From positions 1,984,001 through 2,048,000 of the forward strand of contig NZ_JAPDIA010000008.1 in assembly GCF_029525575.1 (NCBI RefSeq): DNA of 64,000 nucleotides, written 5' to 3'. How positions within the stretch are numbered: the first letter of the stretch is position 1; every line of letters starts with the position of its first letter. A program made the translations under genes and the position numbers. Below are positions 26,636-37,029 of this stretch, in pieces. Origin of the DNA: Cohnella rhizosphaerae (lineage in GTDB: Bacteria; Bacillota; Bacilli; Paenibacillales; Paenibacillaceae). Below the pieces are notes generated by a model that saw nothing but the letters and a program-made list of their open reading frames with translations, searched no databases and had not been told where the DNA came from.

Positions 26636-28352
26636 GTGGAATTGGGCACAATAGCAATTTTAACCGATGCCTCGGTTCGAACGCGCAAAGAAAGATACGG
26701 CGTCAACTCCTTCGAAGGCTATGTCGAAGAAGTGCTGGGCCGTCTCCGCATCCCTTTTCGCATCTTCGATTCGCTCGAAGACGCCTTGGAATGGCAGCCG
26801 GATATTCTGATCCCGGCCTTGTTCGACGAAAACGCGGACAATCGGGACAAACTGCTAACGTACGTGAAAAACGGAGGCACCGTCGTCTCGTACGCCGGTC
26901 TGAAGGGAATGGCGGAAAAGCTCGGCTATTTCGAGGAACGTCCGCTCGGCGCAGGCTACGCCGTCTTTCCCGAAGGCTCCGCCCCGGTTCGATTCCTGTC
27001 CGCGACGGGTTGGAGCAAGCTCTCCGGTCAGGTCCGAGGCGACAAGGCGTTCGGCACGCTGCGCAACGGCAGCCCATCGGGCGCCGAATCCGGTCCGGCG
27101 CTGCTCTCCATCCCTTGGGGCGAAGGCACGTTCGAGCGCTGGTCGGTCGACATCGTCGGCACGATCGTCGCCCTGCAGCAAGGCACGAGTCCTGTATACG
27201 ACGACGGCGCATCGGCGCCCGACGGATCCATTCCCGTTCAGGACGACACGTTGAAGGCGGACGACCGCTGCGCGATGGATTGGGAATTCGATCGTCTGAC
27301 GACCGCCACGGGCATTCCTTACTATGCCTTTCCCTACGCCGACTGGTGGCGGGCGGCCATGGTCCGGCATCTGATCGAAATCGCGCTGTCGAAGGGAAAG
27401 ACGCTCCCTTTCCTGGGTTATTGGCCTGCGGGCATCCCGGCCGTGGCCGCCATCTCGCACGACAGCGATCTGAATCGCGACGAGCATGCGACGGCCGCAT
27501 TGAAGCTGCTTCGGGAGGTCGGCATTCGATCGACCTGGTGCATGCTTGAACCGGGTTATTCTCCGGCTATCTATGAGCAATTGAAGGCCGATGGCCACGA
27601 TATAAGCCTCCATTATAACGCTTTGGAGATGGATGGCGGAATCTGGAGCGAAGATGCCTTTCGCAGCCAGAGCGAGTGGCTCAGGAATGCGGCGGGCATC
27701 GACCGGATCTCTTCCAATAAAAATCACTACACCCGCTTTGAAGGTTGGGGCGAATTGTTCCGTTGGTGCGAGTCGAACGGCATTGAATCCGATCAAACCC
27801 GCGGCCCCAGCAAAAAAGGAAATACCGGTCTCCTGTTCGGCACCTGTCATCCCTACTTTCCCGTCAGCGATGTCACCGAAGGGAACCGACTTTACGACGT
27901 GCTGGAAATCGGGTTTCTGAGTCAGGACTTGAATCACCCTCAATTATACGATGCAAGCCTCGTCGATCCTTTTCTGGATATCGTCGGAAAAGAAGAAGGC
28001 GTAGCGCATTTTCTTTTTCATCAAGCCCATATTTGCAATTTCGAATCGGTCAGACAGGCCGTGCGCGAGGTTGTGGACGGCGCCAAAAAACGCGGATACG
28101 CCTTATGGACGATCGATCAAGTGAACGAATGGGAGAGAGCGCGGAGGAAGGTCGCTATCGCCGGGTTCGACGAATCGGGGGAAGCCGATTCCGAAAGGCG
28201 CCCCGCTCCCGGAATCGGCGGTCGTATACGTCCCCGTGGCGGCCGGCGAGCGTTCCCCGGACGGTATTTATGAAAAGAGGTTTGGCGCGCACTGCCGGAA
28301 ATACATCATCCAGGAAAGGATAGATGAAAATGCCGTCGGAAATGGCCGCTGA
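26636..28352 (+). CDS. Polysaccharide-deacetylase-like protein (one apparent frameshift)
   Basis: The restored protein has 571 residues, no signal peptide. Residues 1-80 look like a Rossmann/GATase-like domain, and about 265-520 a NodB-like barrel with AAISHDSDLNRDEH near 274 (metal Asp/His site) and HDISLHYNALEMDG near 325. A five-G run (28177-28181) probably breaks the C-terminus. Read straight, the tail becomes Arg-rich and stops at 28273; with one base fewer it continues as SGKPIPKGAPLPESAVVY to a TGA at 28350-28352, overlapping the permease start. The start GTG is 9 bases after AAAGGAG. Substrate unknown; a de-N- or de-O-acetylase acting on an imported glycan is inference. Confidence 0.7.
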
Positions 28353-29268
28353 TGGTAGCCGTCAACAAAAAACTTTCTTTCGAACGCTCCTCCGAAAAAG
28401 CTGGAGAGACCGCTATATTTTTATTCTTCTCCTGCCGGGCTTGCTCTATTTCCTGCTGTTCAAGATCATTCCCGTATTCGGCAACGTAATTGCGTTTCAG
28501 GATTACAACCCCTTCAAGGGAATGTGGGCGAGCGATTGGGTCGGCTTCAGCAATTTCAAACGAATCTTCGAGGATACCGAGGTGCTTCGGATTCTTCGAA
28601 ACACCTTATTTATTTCCCTCATGCAAATCATTTTCGTTTTTCCCGCACCGATCCTGCTTGCGATCATGTTAAACGAGGTTGCCCGCGAAAAAACCAAAAG
28701 ACTCATCCAATCCATTATTTATTTGCCCCATTTCTTCTCCTGGGTCGTCATCGTCAGCATCGCGACGATTTTTCTAAAGCCCGAAGGCCTGATCAATCAA
28801 CTGCTCCAGTACTTCGGCTACGATTGGGTATCCTTCATGACCAATCCGCATTTGTTCGTACCCATCGTCATCGTCGAGCTGATCTGGAAGGAAACCGGAT
28901 GGTCGACGATCATCTTCCTGGCGGCGCTCGCCTCCATCAACCACGAGCTGCTTGAAGCCGCGATCGTCGACGGCGCTAACCGCTGGAAAAGGATCTGGCA
29001 TATCATTGTGCCGTCCATCGGTTCGACGATTGCGATCCTGCTTATTCTTCGTCTCGGAACGGTTCTGGACACCGGCTTCGAACAAATTTTTCTGATGCTT
29101 AACCCGTTTAATCGGGATATCGGCGAAGTGCTGGACACTTACGTCTATACGAAAGGAATCAAACAGGGGGATTTCAGCTTCAGTACCGCTGTCGGCTTGT
29201 TCAAGGGCGTTGTCGGTCTTGTTCTCGTTCTCACGGCGAACCGGATCATCAAAAAAGTCCGGCAATGA
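28324..29268 (+). CDS. Carbohydrate ABC transporter permease, LplB type
   Basis: 314 residues, intact. Six membrane segments beginning YIFILLLPGLLYFLLF, the coupling loop LEAAIVDGANRWKRI and a C-terminal AVGLFKGVVGLVLVL. The start ATG follows AGGAAAGG. It is coupled by overlap to the deacetylase-like gene if that gene's frame is restored. It is the MalF-like channel half of the second importer; the ATPase is not encoded here. Confidence 0.92.
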   Translation: MKMPSEMAADGSRQQKTFFRTLLRKSWRDRYIFILLLPGLLYFLLFKIIPVFGNVIAFQDYNPFKGMWASDWVGFSNFKRIFEDTEVLRILRNTLFISLMQIIFVFPAPILLAIMLNEVAREKTKRLIQSIIYLPHFFSWVVIVSIATIFLKPEGLINQLLQYFGYDWVSFMTNPHLFVPIVIVELIWKETGWSTIIFLAALASINHELLEAAIVDGANRWKRIWHIIVPSIGSTIAILLILRLGTVLDTGFEQIFLMLNPFNRDIGEVLDTYVYTKGIKQGDFSFSTAVGLFKGVVGLVLVLTANRIIKKVRQ

Positions 29269-29312
29269 CGGTTTGTTCTAATCGAATTCCATGAGGAAAG
29301 GAGTATCTGGCC

Positions 29313-30182
29313 ATGCATTTCAAAACAAGATCGGACAGGTGGTTCGACGGAATCAATTACCTGCTGCTGTCCGTCGTCGGGCTGTGTATGGTCTTCCCGC
29401 TGCTGTACATTTTCTCCGTTTCCTTCTCGACGATGCAGGATTATATTCAGAAGGACATCGTATTGTGGCCATCGCATTGGGATTTGGGCGCGTACGAATA
29501 TATTTTCGACACGCCCGTTTTCGGCCGCGCGATGTTGGTCAGCGCTTGCCTCACCGTGGTCATCACGTTATTCAATCTGCTCATGACCAGCAGTATGGCA
29601 TTCGCTACCGTCCATTCCTTCGTCGGTTCGAAGCTGATCCTGAGGATGATCATTTTCACCTTATTGTTTTCTCCGGGACTCATCCCCAGCTATTTGATGG
29701 TTCGCAACCTGCATCTGATCGACACCTACTGGGCGCTTATCCTGCCCGGCGCGATCAGCACGTTTAACTTGATCGTCATTCGACAGTTTTTTCAAAACCT
29801 ACCCAAGGAAATATTCGAAGCCTCGAAGATCGACGGCGCGCATGAGCTTCAAATGTTCACGAAGCTGGTGCTCCCGCTGTCAAAGCCCGCCCTCGCGGCG
29901 TTCGCCCTCTTCTATGCCGTCGATGCCTGGAACGCGTACTTCAACGTGATTCTCTACATTAACGATACGACGAAGTGGACGATTCAGGTCGTGCTCCGGC
30001 AAATCGTAATCGTATCCCCGCCCGACAACAATTTGATAGCCAGCTTGTTGAAGGATCCGCCTCCGGCGCAAACCGTTCAAATGGCAGCCGTGCTGGTGGC
30101 GACGCTGCCCGTGCTCGTAATCTATCCGTTTCTGCAAAAGCACTTCGCTAAAGGGGTGATGCTGGGATCCGTTAAAGGTTAA
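29313..30182 (+). CDS. Carbohydrate ABC transporter permease, LplC type
   Basis: 289 residues, intact. Typical MalG-like protein: first membrane segment at about 14-38, coupling loop FEASKIDGAHELQMF, C-terminal FAKGVMLGSVKG. The ATG follows AAAGGAG by 9 bases and 44 bases separate it from the upstream permease. It completes the membrane channel of the importer. Confidence 0.92.
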   Translation: MHFKTRSDRWFDGINYLLLSVVGLCMVFPLLYIFSVSFSTMQDYIQKDIVLWPSHWDLGAYEYIFDTPVFGRAMLVSACLTVVITLFNLLMTSSMAFATVHSFVGSKLILRMIIFTLLFSPGLIPSYLMVRNLHLIDTYWALILPGAISTFNLIVIRQFFQNLPKEIFEASKIDGAHELQMFTKLVLPLSKPALAAFALFYAVDAWNAYFNVILYINDTTKWTIQVVLRQIVIVSPPDNNLIASLLKDPPPAQTVQMAAVLVATLPVLVIYPFLQKHFAKGVMLGSVKG

Positions 30183-30282
30183 AGCTAGGGGAAACAAAAG
30201 CTAAGGGAAACAAAAGAAGACGGGCAGCGTCCGAGCGAACGCCGCCGCAACGCCAAATTCAAAAGAAGGGGACGAACCCGCC

Positions 30283-31924
30283 ATGAAAAAGACAAAAAAA
30301 TCGAATGATCGCAACGCTTTCCTTCATCTCCCTGATCGCTGTTGCAACAGCCTGTTCTTCGGGCAACGGCAACTCGGAAAATTCCCCGAGCGCGAGCGCC
30401 TCCGCTGCGTCGCCCGCAAGCAGCGCCAGCGCCAGCGGCGCGGACACCGGCAAGAAATACACCATCTCGATGCTTGATTTCACCTATGGCAAAATTCCGC
30501 CTTCGAACGGCAAAGCCATAGCGCTTCTGAACGATAAGTTCAACATCGATTATAAACCGACGATCGTTCCTTACGACGGCTATCAAGAGAAAATGTCCAC
30601 CACGATCGCCGGCGGCGACATGCCCGACGTCATGGGCATCGAGGAATATTTGGCGGCCGGCTCCTTGCACAAATGGGCCGAGCAAGGCGCGTTCCTGCCG
30701 TTGAACGACTATATCGAAAAGTATCCGAGTCTCGCGCTCGTTCCGCCGGAAATCTGGGCGGCCGTCACCAACAAGGACGGCAAGATTTGGGGAATTCCGC
30801 GCTATTATCCGAATACGCCGACGCAGAGCTGGGTCATTCGCCAGGATTGGTTGGACAACCTCGGTCTGAAAATGCCGACCACTTACGACGAACTTGCGCA
30901 AGTCGCGATTGCGTTCACCAAGAACGATCCGGACAAAAACGGCAAAAACGACACCTACGGCCTCGTCATGGGTCCCGGCGGCGCACCCGGCTACGGCATG
31001 GGCGCTTACTGGGATAGAGATACCTGGTACCACAAGGACAAGGACGGCAATCTGATCCCGGGCTACATCTCCGACGCGCGCAAAGAAAACGTAACGTTGT
31101 TCGCGGACTTGTACAAGCAAGGCGCCATCAACAAAGGCTTCGGCGCCAACGCCAGCTTCGAAGTCGGACAATCCGACTTTTACAACAACAAAGCAGGCAT
31201 TTTCATGGGCGGCATTCGCGGCATGGACGAGAACCTCGCCAACTCCTTGCTGTCGGTCGCGCCGAACGCGAAATTCTCCTCCATTCCGCCTTTTAAAGCG
31301 CCGGACGGCACGCAAGGCCTGACCGCGCAGCGCGGCTACTACCGGATTACGGTGCTGAACGCCAAGCTTGCCGGCGACGAGGGCAAGATCGACCGCATCC
31401 TGTCGCTGGTCGACTTTGGACGTACGTTCATTCCGATCGACCAACGTACGCCGGACAACGAGACGTTCGACTTCCGTTCCGGCAAGCTGAATGCGGGCTA
31501 CACGTTCGAAAACGGCGCGGCTACGTTCACGCAGCCGGATCAAGGCCTGCTCGTCTCTTCCTACCTGCCCGACAGCAACATGTGGGCGCCTTCCGTGCTG
31601 GACAACAAGTATTCCGACACGACGCAGAATCCTCTTCTCAAAGAATACGTGAAACAGCTTGAGAATGAGTACGCGAACTACGAAGAGTACGTCGATCCCC
31701 AGTACATGGGGTATTCCGAAACGTTAAACAGCAACAAAGGCGCCGACGCCATCTTAAAGGTTTCGGACGCGCAAGTAAAAATGATCATGGGCGAGCTGCC
31801 GTTGACCAGCTGGGACAAAATGGTCGACGACTTCATGAAAAGCGGCGGCACGGATATTATCAAAGAAATGAACGAAAGCCTGCAAGGAAGAACGTTGATC
31901 GGATTTAAGAAAATGGGGCAATAA
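30283..31924 (+). CDS. ABC transporter sugar-binding lipoprotein (one apparent frameshift)
   Basis: The restored protein has 546 residues. A seven-A run (30294-30300) breaks the signal peptide after eight codons. One base fewer gives MKKTKNRMIATLSF continuing to the lipobox AVATACSSG. A Ser/Ala-rich linker (about 30-55) precedes the solute-binding fold with TIAGGDMPDVMGIEEY, SWVIRQDWLDNLGL and a calcium-loop-like DPDKNGKNDTYG. It is tethered outside the membrane and feeds the two permeases just upstream. A clear terminator follows. Confidence 0.9.
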
Positions 31925-31943
31925 GGTCGTCCTGCTTCCCTTC

Positions 31944-31973
31944 AAAAACCCAAGGTAATCTTGGGTTTTTTTC
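31944..31973 (+). terminator. Intrinsic terminator after the importer operon
   Basis: AAAAACCCAAG (31944-31954), loop GTAAT, CTTGGGTTTTT (31960-31970), followed by more T. Confidence 0.92.
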
Positions 31974-32069
31974 ATCCCCTTTGACCGCGGCCGTGCATGA
32001 CGGACGGCTTTATTTCTCGGTCGACTCCACCTTATACAGACTTGAGCAATCCATCGGGAGGAATTCATA

Positions 32070-33315
32070 ATGGCTGAAGCATTGGCAATCCACGGCGGTC
32101 CCAAGGTCAAGACGACGCCGTTCGGAACGGGAAAGCGTTTCGGGGAAGAAGAATTGAAGGAGCTCCGCGAAGCGCTGGAGCAAGATACGCTGTTCTATCA
32201 TTACGGCGAGAAGGTTAAAAGCTTCCTGAAAAAATTTAACGAGATGTACGGGGTGCGCTACAGCGTAGCCGCCAGTTCGGGCACGGCCGCCATTCACGTC
32301 GCGCTGGGAGCGGCCGGCGTCACCGCGGGAGACGAAGTCATCACGAGTCCGATTACCGATCAGGGGACGGTGATCGGCATCCTGTACCAGAACGCGATTC
32401 CCGTATTCGCCGACGTCCTGCCGGACACGTACAATATGGACCCGGCCTCTATCGAAGCCAGGATCACGAAGCGGACCAAGGCGATCGTCGCCGTTCATCT
32501 GGCGGGCAATCCTTGCGATATGGACGCCATCATGGCGATCGCGCGCAAGCATGGGCTGAAGGTGATCGAAGACTGCGCGCAAAGCTATATGAGCGTATAC
32601 AAAGGCAAGCTGGTCGGCACGATCGGCGACTACGGCTGCTTCAGCACGAACGACTTCAAACACATCTCGACGGGCGACGGCGGCATGGTCACGGTCAACT
32701 CGGGAGACGCGGAAGACTATGCGATCGTCCATGCGTTCGCCGACAAAAACTATGAGCGATTCGATACGAAGGTATCCCGCGATATTCATCATCTGGCGCC
32801 GAACTATCGCATGACCGAGCTTCAAGGCGCGGTCGGCATCGCCCAATTGGACAAGCTTGCCTGGATCTGCGACAAGCGTCAGGAGTACGGCACCATGCTG
32901 ACGGACGGGCTGACCGGCATCCCCGGCATCCTCCCCCCCTGCCGTCACGGAGGGCTCCTCGAGCACCTACTGGTTTTATTTGTTCCGTTTGGATACGAAT
33001 CTACTGAACGCTACCGTGGACGCGTTCGTCGCCGCGTTGAACGCGGAAGGCATTCCGTGCATTCGCGGGTATATTCCGCAGCCGATCTACTTGCAGCCTA
33101 TGTTTCAGAAAAAAGAAGCTTATCCGGGCACGAACTATCCCTTCAGCCTGTCGGACGTTTCCTACGATCGGGGAATCTGCCCGAACGCCGAAGCCGTGCT
33201 GCAGACGTCCGTCCGCATGGGGATCAGCGAGTTCTACACGACGGACGATATTCGCGACATGGCGACGGCGATCCGCAAAGTCGCGACTTTCTTCCGGAAG
33301 GCGGAGGAAAGCTAA
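32070..33315 (+). CDS. DegT/DnrJ/EryC1/StrS family aminotransferase (one apparent frameshift)
   Basis: The restored protein has 414 residues. PLP fold-type I sugar aminotransferase: SSGTAAIHVALGAAGV near 70, VIEDCAQSYMS and the Schiff-base Lys197 in TNDFKHISTGDGGM. A seven-C run (32933-32939) breaks the frame; one base fewer restores ILPPAVTEGSSSTYWFYLF. The ATG lies after GGGAGGAATTC. These enzymes transfer an amino group to a keto sugar, or act as dehydratases when the Lys is replaced; here the Lys is present. It has its own leader region after a terminator, so it may be separately transcribed. Its role with the deacetylase/importer genes is not evident. Confidence 0.87.
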
Positions 33316-33318
33316 ACG

Positions 33319-33540
33319 ATGCGTTGTTCGGCGGTCCGATGGCGGTACCCGACGCGCCCGGAGATCTCTTTACCCGGCCGATCGTTACTCAGGAAGATGA
33401 GGAAGCGGCGCGACGACCGGGAGATCTATGAGCGGGCGCTCGCCTTTCGCAAGGCGGCGTTGAACGACAAGGAATTGCTCGAAGACGATGCGGGCAATCC
33501 CGCAACCATGGGCGGCTGGAATATGTTCAACCGAAAGTAA
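33319..33540 (+). CDS. Small hypothetical protein, frame uncertain
   Basis: An ATG four bases after the aminotransferase stop, 11 bases from GGAGGA, opens a 73-codon frame ending in GGWNMFNRK. The first half is Arg-rich, while an overlapping frame over the same DNA reads acidic and low in Arg (GDLFTRPIVTQEDEEAA) and would join the second half (DDREIYERALAFRKAA) if one base near 33410 were extra. So the real protein may be a fusion of the two frames, with its start upstream. I do not recognise it. It is coupled to the aminotransferase gene and ends before a strong terminator. Confidence 0.45.
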   Translation: MRCSAVRWRYPTRPEISLPGRSLLRKMRKRRDDREIYERALAFRKAALNDKELLEDDAGNPATMGGWNMFNRK

Positions 33541-33551
33541 AATCGACGTCA

Positions 33552-33597
33552 AGCGCCCCCCTTCCGCCATTCGATGCGGTCGGGGGGCGCTTTTTTT
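33552..33597 (+). terminator. Strong GC-rich intrinsic terminator
   Basis: AGCGCCCCC (33552-33560) pairs with GGGGGCGCT (33583-33591), with an inner CCGC/GCGG pair, then seven T. It closes the plus-strand aminotransferase unit. Confidence 0.92.
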
Positions 33598-33605
33598 GCT
33601 CCAGT

Positions 33606-34010
33606 GCCGGAGTCGGAAGGTTCTTTAATATGAACCATAATTCTGACCAGGTACGCCTTCGGATTTTGCAGCGACACCTCATCAAGCAAGTACTCCTCGT
33701 ATGCATCGCCAATGACAACATATTGTTGCTTCTCTATACAGGTAAAATCCCTCTGGCATATATTGTTGCTCTTCCGAATGATTGGCCATGCAAAGCCGAT
33801 CATTTGCCGGGTCCGTTCAAGCTTCGACAGTTGCAATTAGATCATTTCATCCCGTTTTCGCAGAAATTCAAGCATAAGGGCAGGTGTTCGCCGGCTCTGA
33901 AACTCCCGGATTTCCTCGAGTGACATGCCGAATTCCTCGAAGACATGAATCATACCGACGGTATCCGAGTGGCTGCGACGGTAATAGCGATACCCGTTGT
34001 CGGCAACGAA
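33606..34010 (-). pseudogene. Decayed MerR family regulator
   Basis: Reading the minus strand from 34010 gives NGYRYYRRSHSDTVGMIHV and EFGMSLEEIREFQSRRTPA, the second half of a MerR winged helix, then an in-frame TAA after KRDEMI and a coiled-coil LSKLERTRQMI. The first helix-turn-helix part that should precede it is absent, and the C-terminal effector part runs into the terminator region. The breaks here are a stop and a truncation, not homopolymer slips, so this is a genuine remnant. Bases 34011-34207 contain nothing I can recognise. Confidence 0.7.
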
Positions 34011-34207
34011 CGCTGGCTATGCGAAAAATGAGGCATGCGCAAAGAAGGCTGTTTTATAGAATTTATTTCATTCGCAAAACACAAGGATGGCACGCCCAAA
34101 TACGATAACTTGAATTTGGTTCAAGCCGACAGTTTGCGGAAGCCGATCTGATCAGAGGCAGCACATTGTGGCACAAAATGCCCAATGCAGCATTATCAAC
34201 AATCATT

Positions 34208-34717
34208 TTAATGACTATGCTGGTGACCGCCACCGGATTCGGCGGGAGCTTCCTCTCCCGCATGTTCCATTTGCGACAGCTTTTCAACGGCGGCTTGACC
34301 GATGGCGACCCGCTTCGCGGGAATTGCTTCAAGATTGGCGGCAGCGATCCGGCTTTGTACAATGTATAAGCCTTCCGCGCCGAATACATAATCGGCCGTG
34401 TATACACCCGGCTGTTGAGCCTTCGCGGGCACCGTTACCGCCCGGCCGGGATCGCTCTCCGGCCAGATGACGAATTCTGCCTTGTCGGCCTGCGCCAGCG
34501 GCTCTCCGTCCTTGCTGACCTCGACGGTCAACGGAATCTCCGCCTGCGCCTTCTCCGGCGCCGTCACCTTCAGATCGACGGTGAGGTGCGATGCTAAGCC
34601 GTTCGCGTCCCGCTTGCTCGTATCCGAAGTGCAGCCGCTCAAACCAAGGGCCAAAACCGCAAATGCGATGCCGCTTATTATGGATCTATTTCTTATCGAT
34701 CTATTTCGTAATCTCAT
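34208..34717 (-). CDS. FixH/YtkA-like lipoprotein
   Basis: 169 residues. A lipoprotein signal with lipobox LGLSGC near 29 is followed by an immunoglobulin-like YtkA/FixH domain (LTVDLKVTAPEKAQAEIPL, PGVYTADYVFGAEGLY) and a His-rich tail GGGHQHSH that could bind metal. The start ATG lies 7 bases after GGAGGGG. It is 16 bases downstream of the PepSY gene on the same strand. Such proteins occur with copper handling and cytochrome oxidase assembly; the SCO gene nearby supports that link (inference). Confidence 0.8.
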   Translation of the reverse strand: MRLRNRSIRNRSIISGIAFAVLALGLSGCTSDTSKRDANGLASHLTVDLKVTAPEKAQAEIPLTVEVSKDGEPLAQADKAEFVIWPESDPGRAVTVPAKAQQPGVYTADYVFGAEGLYIVQSRIAAANLEAIPAKRVAIGQAAVEKLSQMEHAGEEAPAESGGGHQHSH

Positions 34718-34733
34718 GACGGTTCCCCTCCTA

Positions 34734-36145
34734 CTAGGCTGCGAACCAGCGCTTCAACGGCTTGATTCTCCGAATGACAAGCCAGTCGAGCAGCACGACG
34801 GCGACCAGCGATAGACCCAGCAGCGGCATAAGCGCGCCGCAGACGAGCAGCAGAATGAGCACGGTCACCGTAACTTTACGGCTCTTTGGCCTCGCAGGCG
34901 CTCCCAGTCCTTCGGGCTTGCGTTTGCGCCACATGAAGTAGGAGCTGATCGATACCAATACCAGTCCGATCGTCGCCAGCAGACCGAGCAGTTGGTTCAG
35001 CCAGCCGAACAGATGGCCCTCGTGAAAGGAGATCCCCCCATGAAATCATTTTCCCCATGATGCCATAGTCGCCGAATCGCACATCGCTCAGCACGGCCCC
35101 GCTATATTGGTCGATATGCAGCGTGGCATCTGTGCCAGGCTTGTCATGAACCGTCGATACCGTGAATACGCCTGTCTCACCGCGCGGCAGCGTAATCGTA
35201 TAGGGCTTAAGCACGTTCTGTTTGCCGGCGATGACCGCGATGTCGTCGACGCCGAGCGGGACGTACCCGCCGCTCGCGAACGATGCCGGCACCGGCAAGT
35301 TCTGCGTGGCCCATGGCAAGTCGTCCGCAATATCCTTCGCGACCGTAGCCGATTCGGGCTTGGCGCCGAAGCTGTAGGCAAACGGCGGGACGTTCGTATG
35401 GGTCTGGTCGGCCAGGTTGCTGATGCGAGGACCGAGCACGCCAGACCAGGGCAAGCCGGTCAGGATAATCGCGGCGATGACGATAGACACCCAGAAGGCC
35501 GGCACGGCATGCAGATCGCGCCAGAACATTCGGCTGCCCGGCTTGCTCAGCCGAGGCAGTATCGTGCCCCAGACGCTGGCCTTGTTGCGGGGCCACCACA
35601 GAATCAATCCGGTTAATATAAGAATAAGCGCCCAGCAAGCCGCTAACTCCACCAATCGATTCGTCCATGTGCCGTCCACGAGCAACTGACTGTGCATCTT
35701 CTTGAAGAAAGCCGAGAATGTCTTTTCGCTATTCATGGAGCCGTTGAGATTGCCGGTGTAAGGGTCGGCATACATCGTCGTTGGCGATCCTGAATAGTCG
35801 ACGGACATCGCATACGTTTTGGTCTTGTCGTTTGTCAAAGTGATGGAAGAAACCTTGGAGCCCGGATATCCCTTTTCCGTCTTGGCGATAACGGCTCCAG
35901 GCGACAGCGCCTGTTGGCCGGCCTCGCTGACAGTCAACAGGTCCTTGTACAGGTAACCTTCGATCTGCGGCTTGAACAGGTACATCGCTCCGCTGATCGA
36001 GAGAATCATCAGGAACGGCGCGAATATAATGCCCGCATAAAAGTGCCATCTCCACACCGCCTGATATACCGCTTGCTTAACTTGCTTCGTTCCTGCTTGT
36101 TTGATAGGGGGGCCGGCCGAATGGGGCCTTGACAATCTCGCTCAA
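34734..36145 (-). CDS. PepSY-associated membrane protein (two apparent frameshifts)
   Basis: The restored protein has 469 residues. PepSY-TM family: first helix HFYAGIIFAPFLMILSISGAM, a PepSY-type extracytoplasmic region (YADPYTGNL), helices around LILILTGLILWWPRNK and WVSIVIAAIILTGLPW, and two C-terminal helices. Six C at 35034-35039 break the C-terminus (one fewer gives MISWGISFHEGHLFGW), and six G at 36107-36112 break the N-terminus. With both repaired the start is a TTG at 36145, 10 bases after GGAGG, giving LSEIVKAPFGRPPIKQ. The family is linked to iron/siderophore reduction or to metal and redox functions. It is divergent from the SCO gene. Confidence 0.83.
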
Positions 36146-36220
36146 TGAATCTACGCCTCCGATCTAATCTGCTTCGCGCAGTCTCAGTATAACGATGCGT
36201 TCGGAATGTGAAATGACCCG

Positions 36221-36346
36221 TTAGAGTCATGACGCATGCTCCGCTGACAAGACGATTCGGCGCATTTGTTCTTTTCGATTTCTTTGTATGACATACAGGT
36301 GTCTATTTTGTGTCTTTTCCAATCATGTTTGACACTTTAGAGTCAT
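36221..36346. promoter_or_regulatory. Intergenic region with a repeated TTAGAGTCAT element
   Basis: The 261-base gap between the divergent PepSY and SCO genes holds two exact copies of TTAGAGTCAT, at 36221-36230 and 36337-36346, 116 bases apart in the same orientation. They could be paired operator sites for one regulator. No convincing -35/-10 pair stands out. Confidence 0.35.
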
Positions 36347-36406
36347 AGTGCCCCAATTATGCCCAGTGTTAAAATGGGAAACGATTACACAAGGAGGAGC
36401 GAAAAA

Positions 36407-37024
36407 ATGTCCAAAACGTTACGAAGATATTTTTTTCCGCTGGCGCTGAGCATCATCCTGGTCGTACTTGTGGCTTACATCGCATACGGCAGGTTCCATC
36501 CGGATAACGGCCTTCGCGTCGTCGGCGCCGCGCCAGGCTTTGAACTGCAGGACTTGAACGGCCAGCCGTTCCGCTCCGACAACCTGAACGGGACCGTCAG
36601 GCTGATGGAATTCATGTTCACGAGTTGTCCGGACATTTGCCCCGCAACGAGCTATAACATGGTGCTGATCCAGAATGAGCTGAAAAGCCAAGGACTGTTC
36701 GGCGACAAAATGAAAATGATCGCGGTCACGTTCGATCCTAAACGGGATACGCCGGATATCCTGCGGGCCTATGCCGCGAGAATGAATATGGACATGTCCG
36801 GATGGGTGCTGCTGCGGGGCGATGAAGCAGAGACGGCAGAGATTGCGAGCCGGTATGGCGTAACCGTACAAAATCTCGGCGACGGTCAATTCGTTCATAC
36901 GACCACTTCATTGATATTGATCGACGGCAAGCAAAAAATTCGCCGCGTCTACAAGATGGGCGTCGATATGAACAATGAACAAATTGTGGGCGACATTAAA
37001 GCTTTGCTGAAAGAAACGACTTAA
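36407..37024 (+). CDS. SCO1/SenC family copper chaperone/thioredoxin-like protein
   Basis: 205 residues from an ATG 7 bases after AAGGAGGAG. One N-terminal membrane helix (about 8-28) anchors a thioredoxin fold outside the cell. The copper ligands are visible: Cys74 and Cys78 in TSCPDICP, and His164 in FVHTTTS. The family delivers copper or reduces cysteines for the CuA site of cytochrome c oxidase. It is divergent from the PepSY/FixH-like pair and is followed by a cytochrome c remnant. Confidence 0.9.
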   Translation: MSKTLRRYFFPLALSIILVVLVAYIAYGRFHPDNGLRVVGAAPGFELQDLNGQPFRSDNLNGTVRLMEFMFTSCPDICPATSYNMVLIQNELKSQGLFGDKMKMIAVTFDPKRDTPDILRAYAARMNMDMSGWVLLRGDEAETAEIASRYGVTVQNLGDGQFVHTTTSLILIDGKQKIRRVYKMGVDMNNEQIVGDIKALLKETT

Positions 37025-37029
37025 ACGGC

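Noticed and set aside
30185..31543. A minus-strand open frame of 452 codons
   Set aside because: Shadow of the binding-protein gene at 30283-31924.
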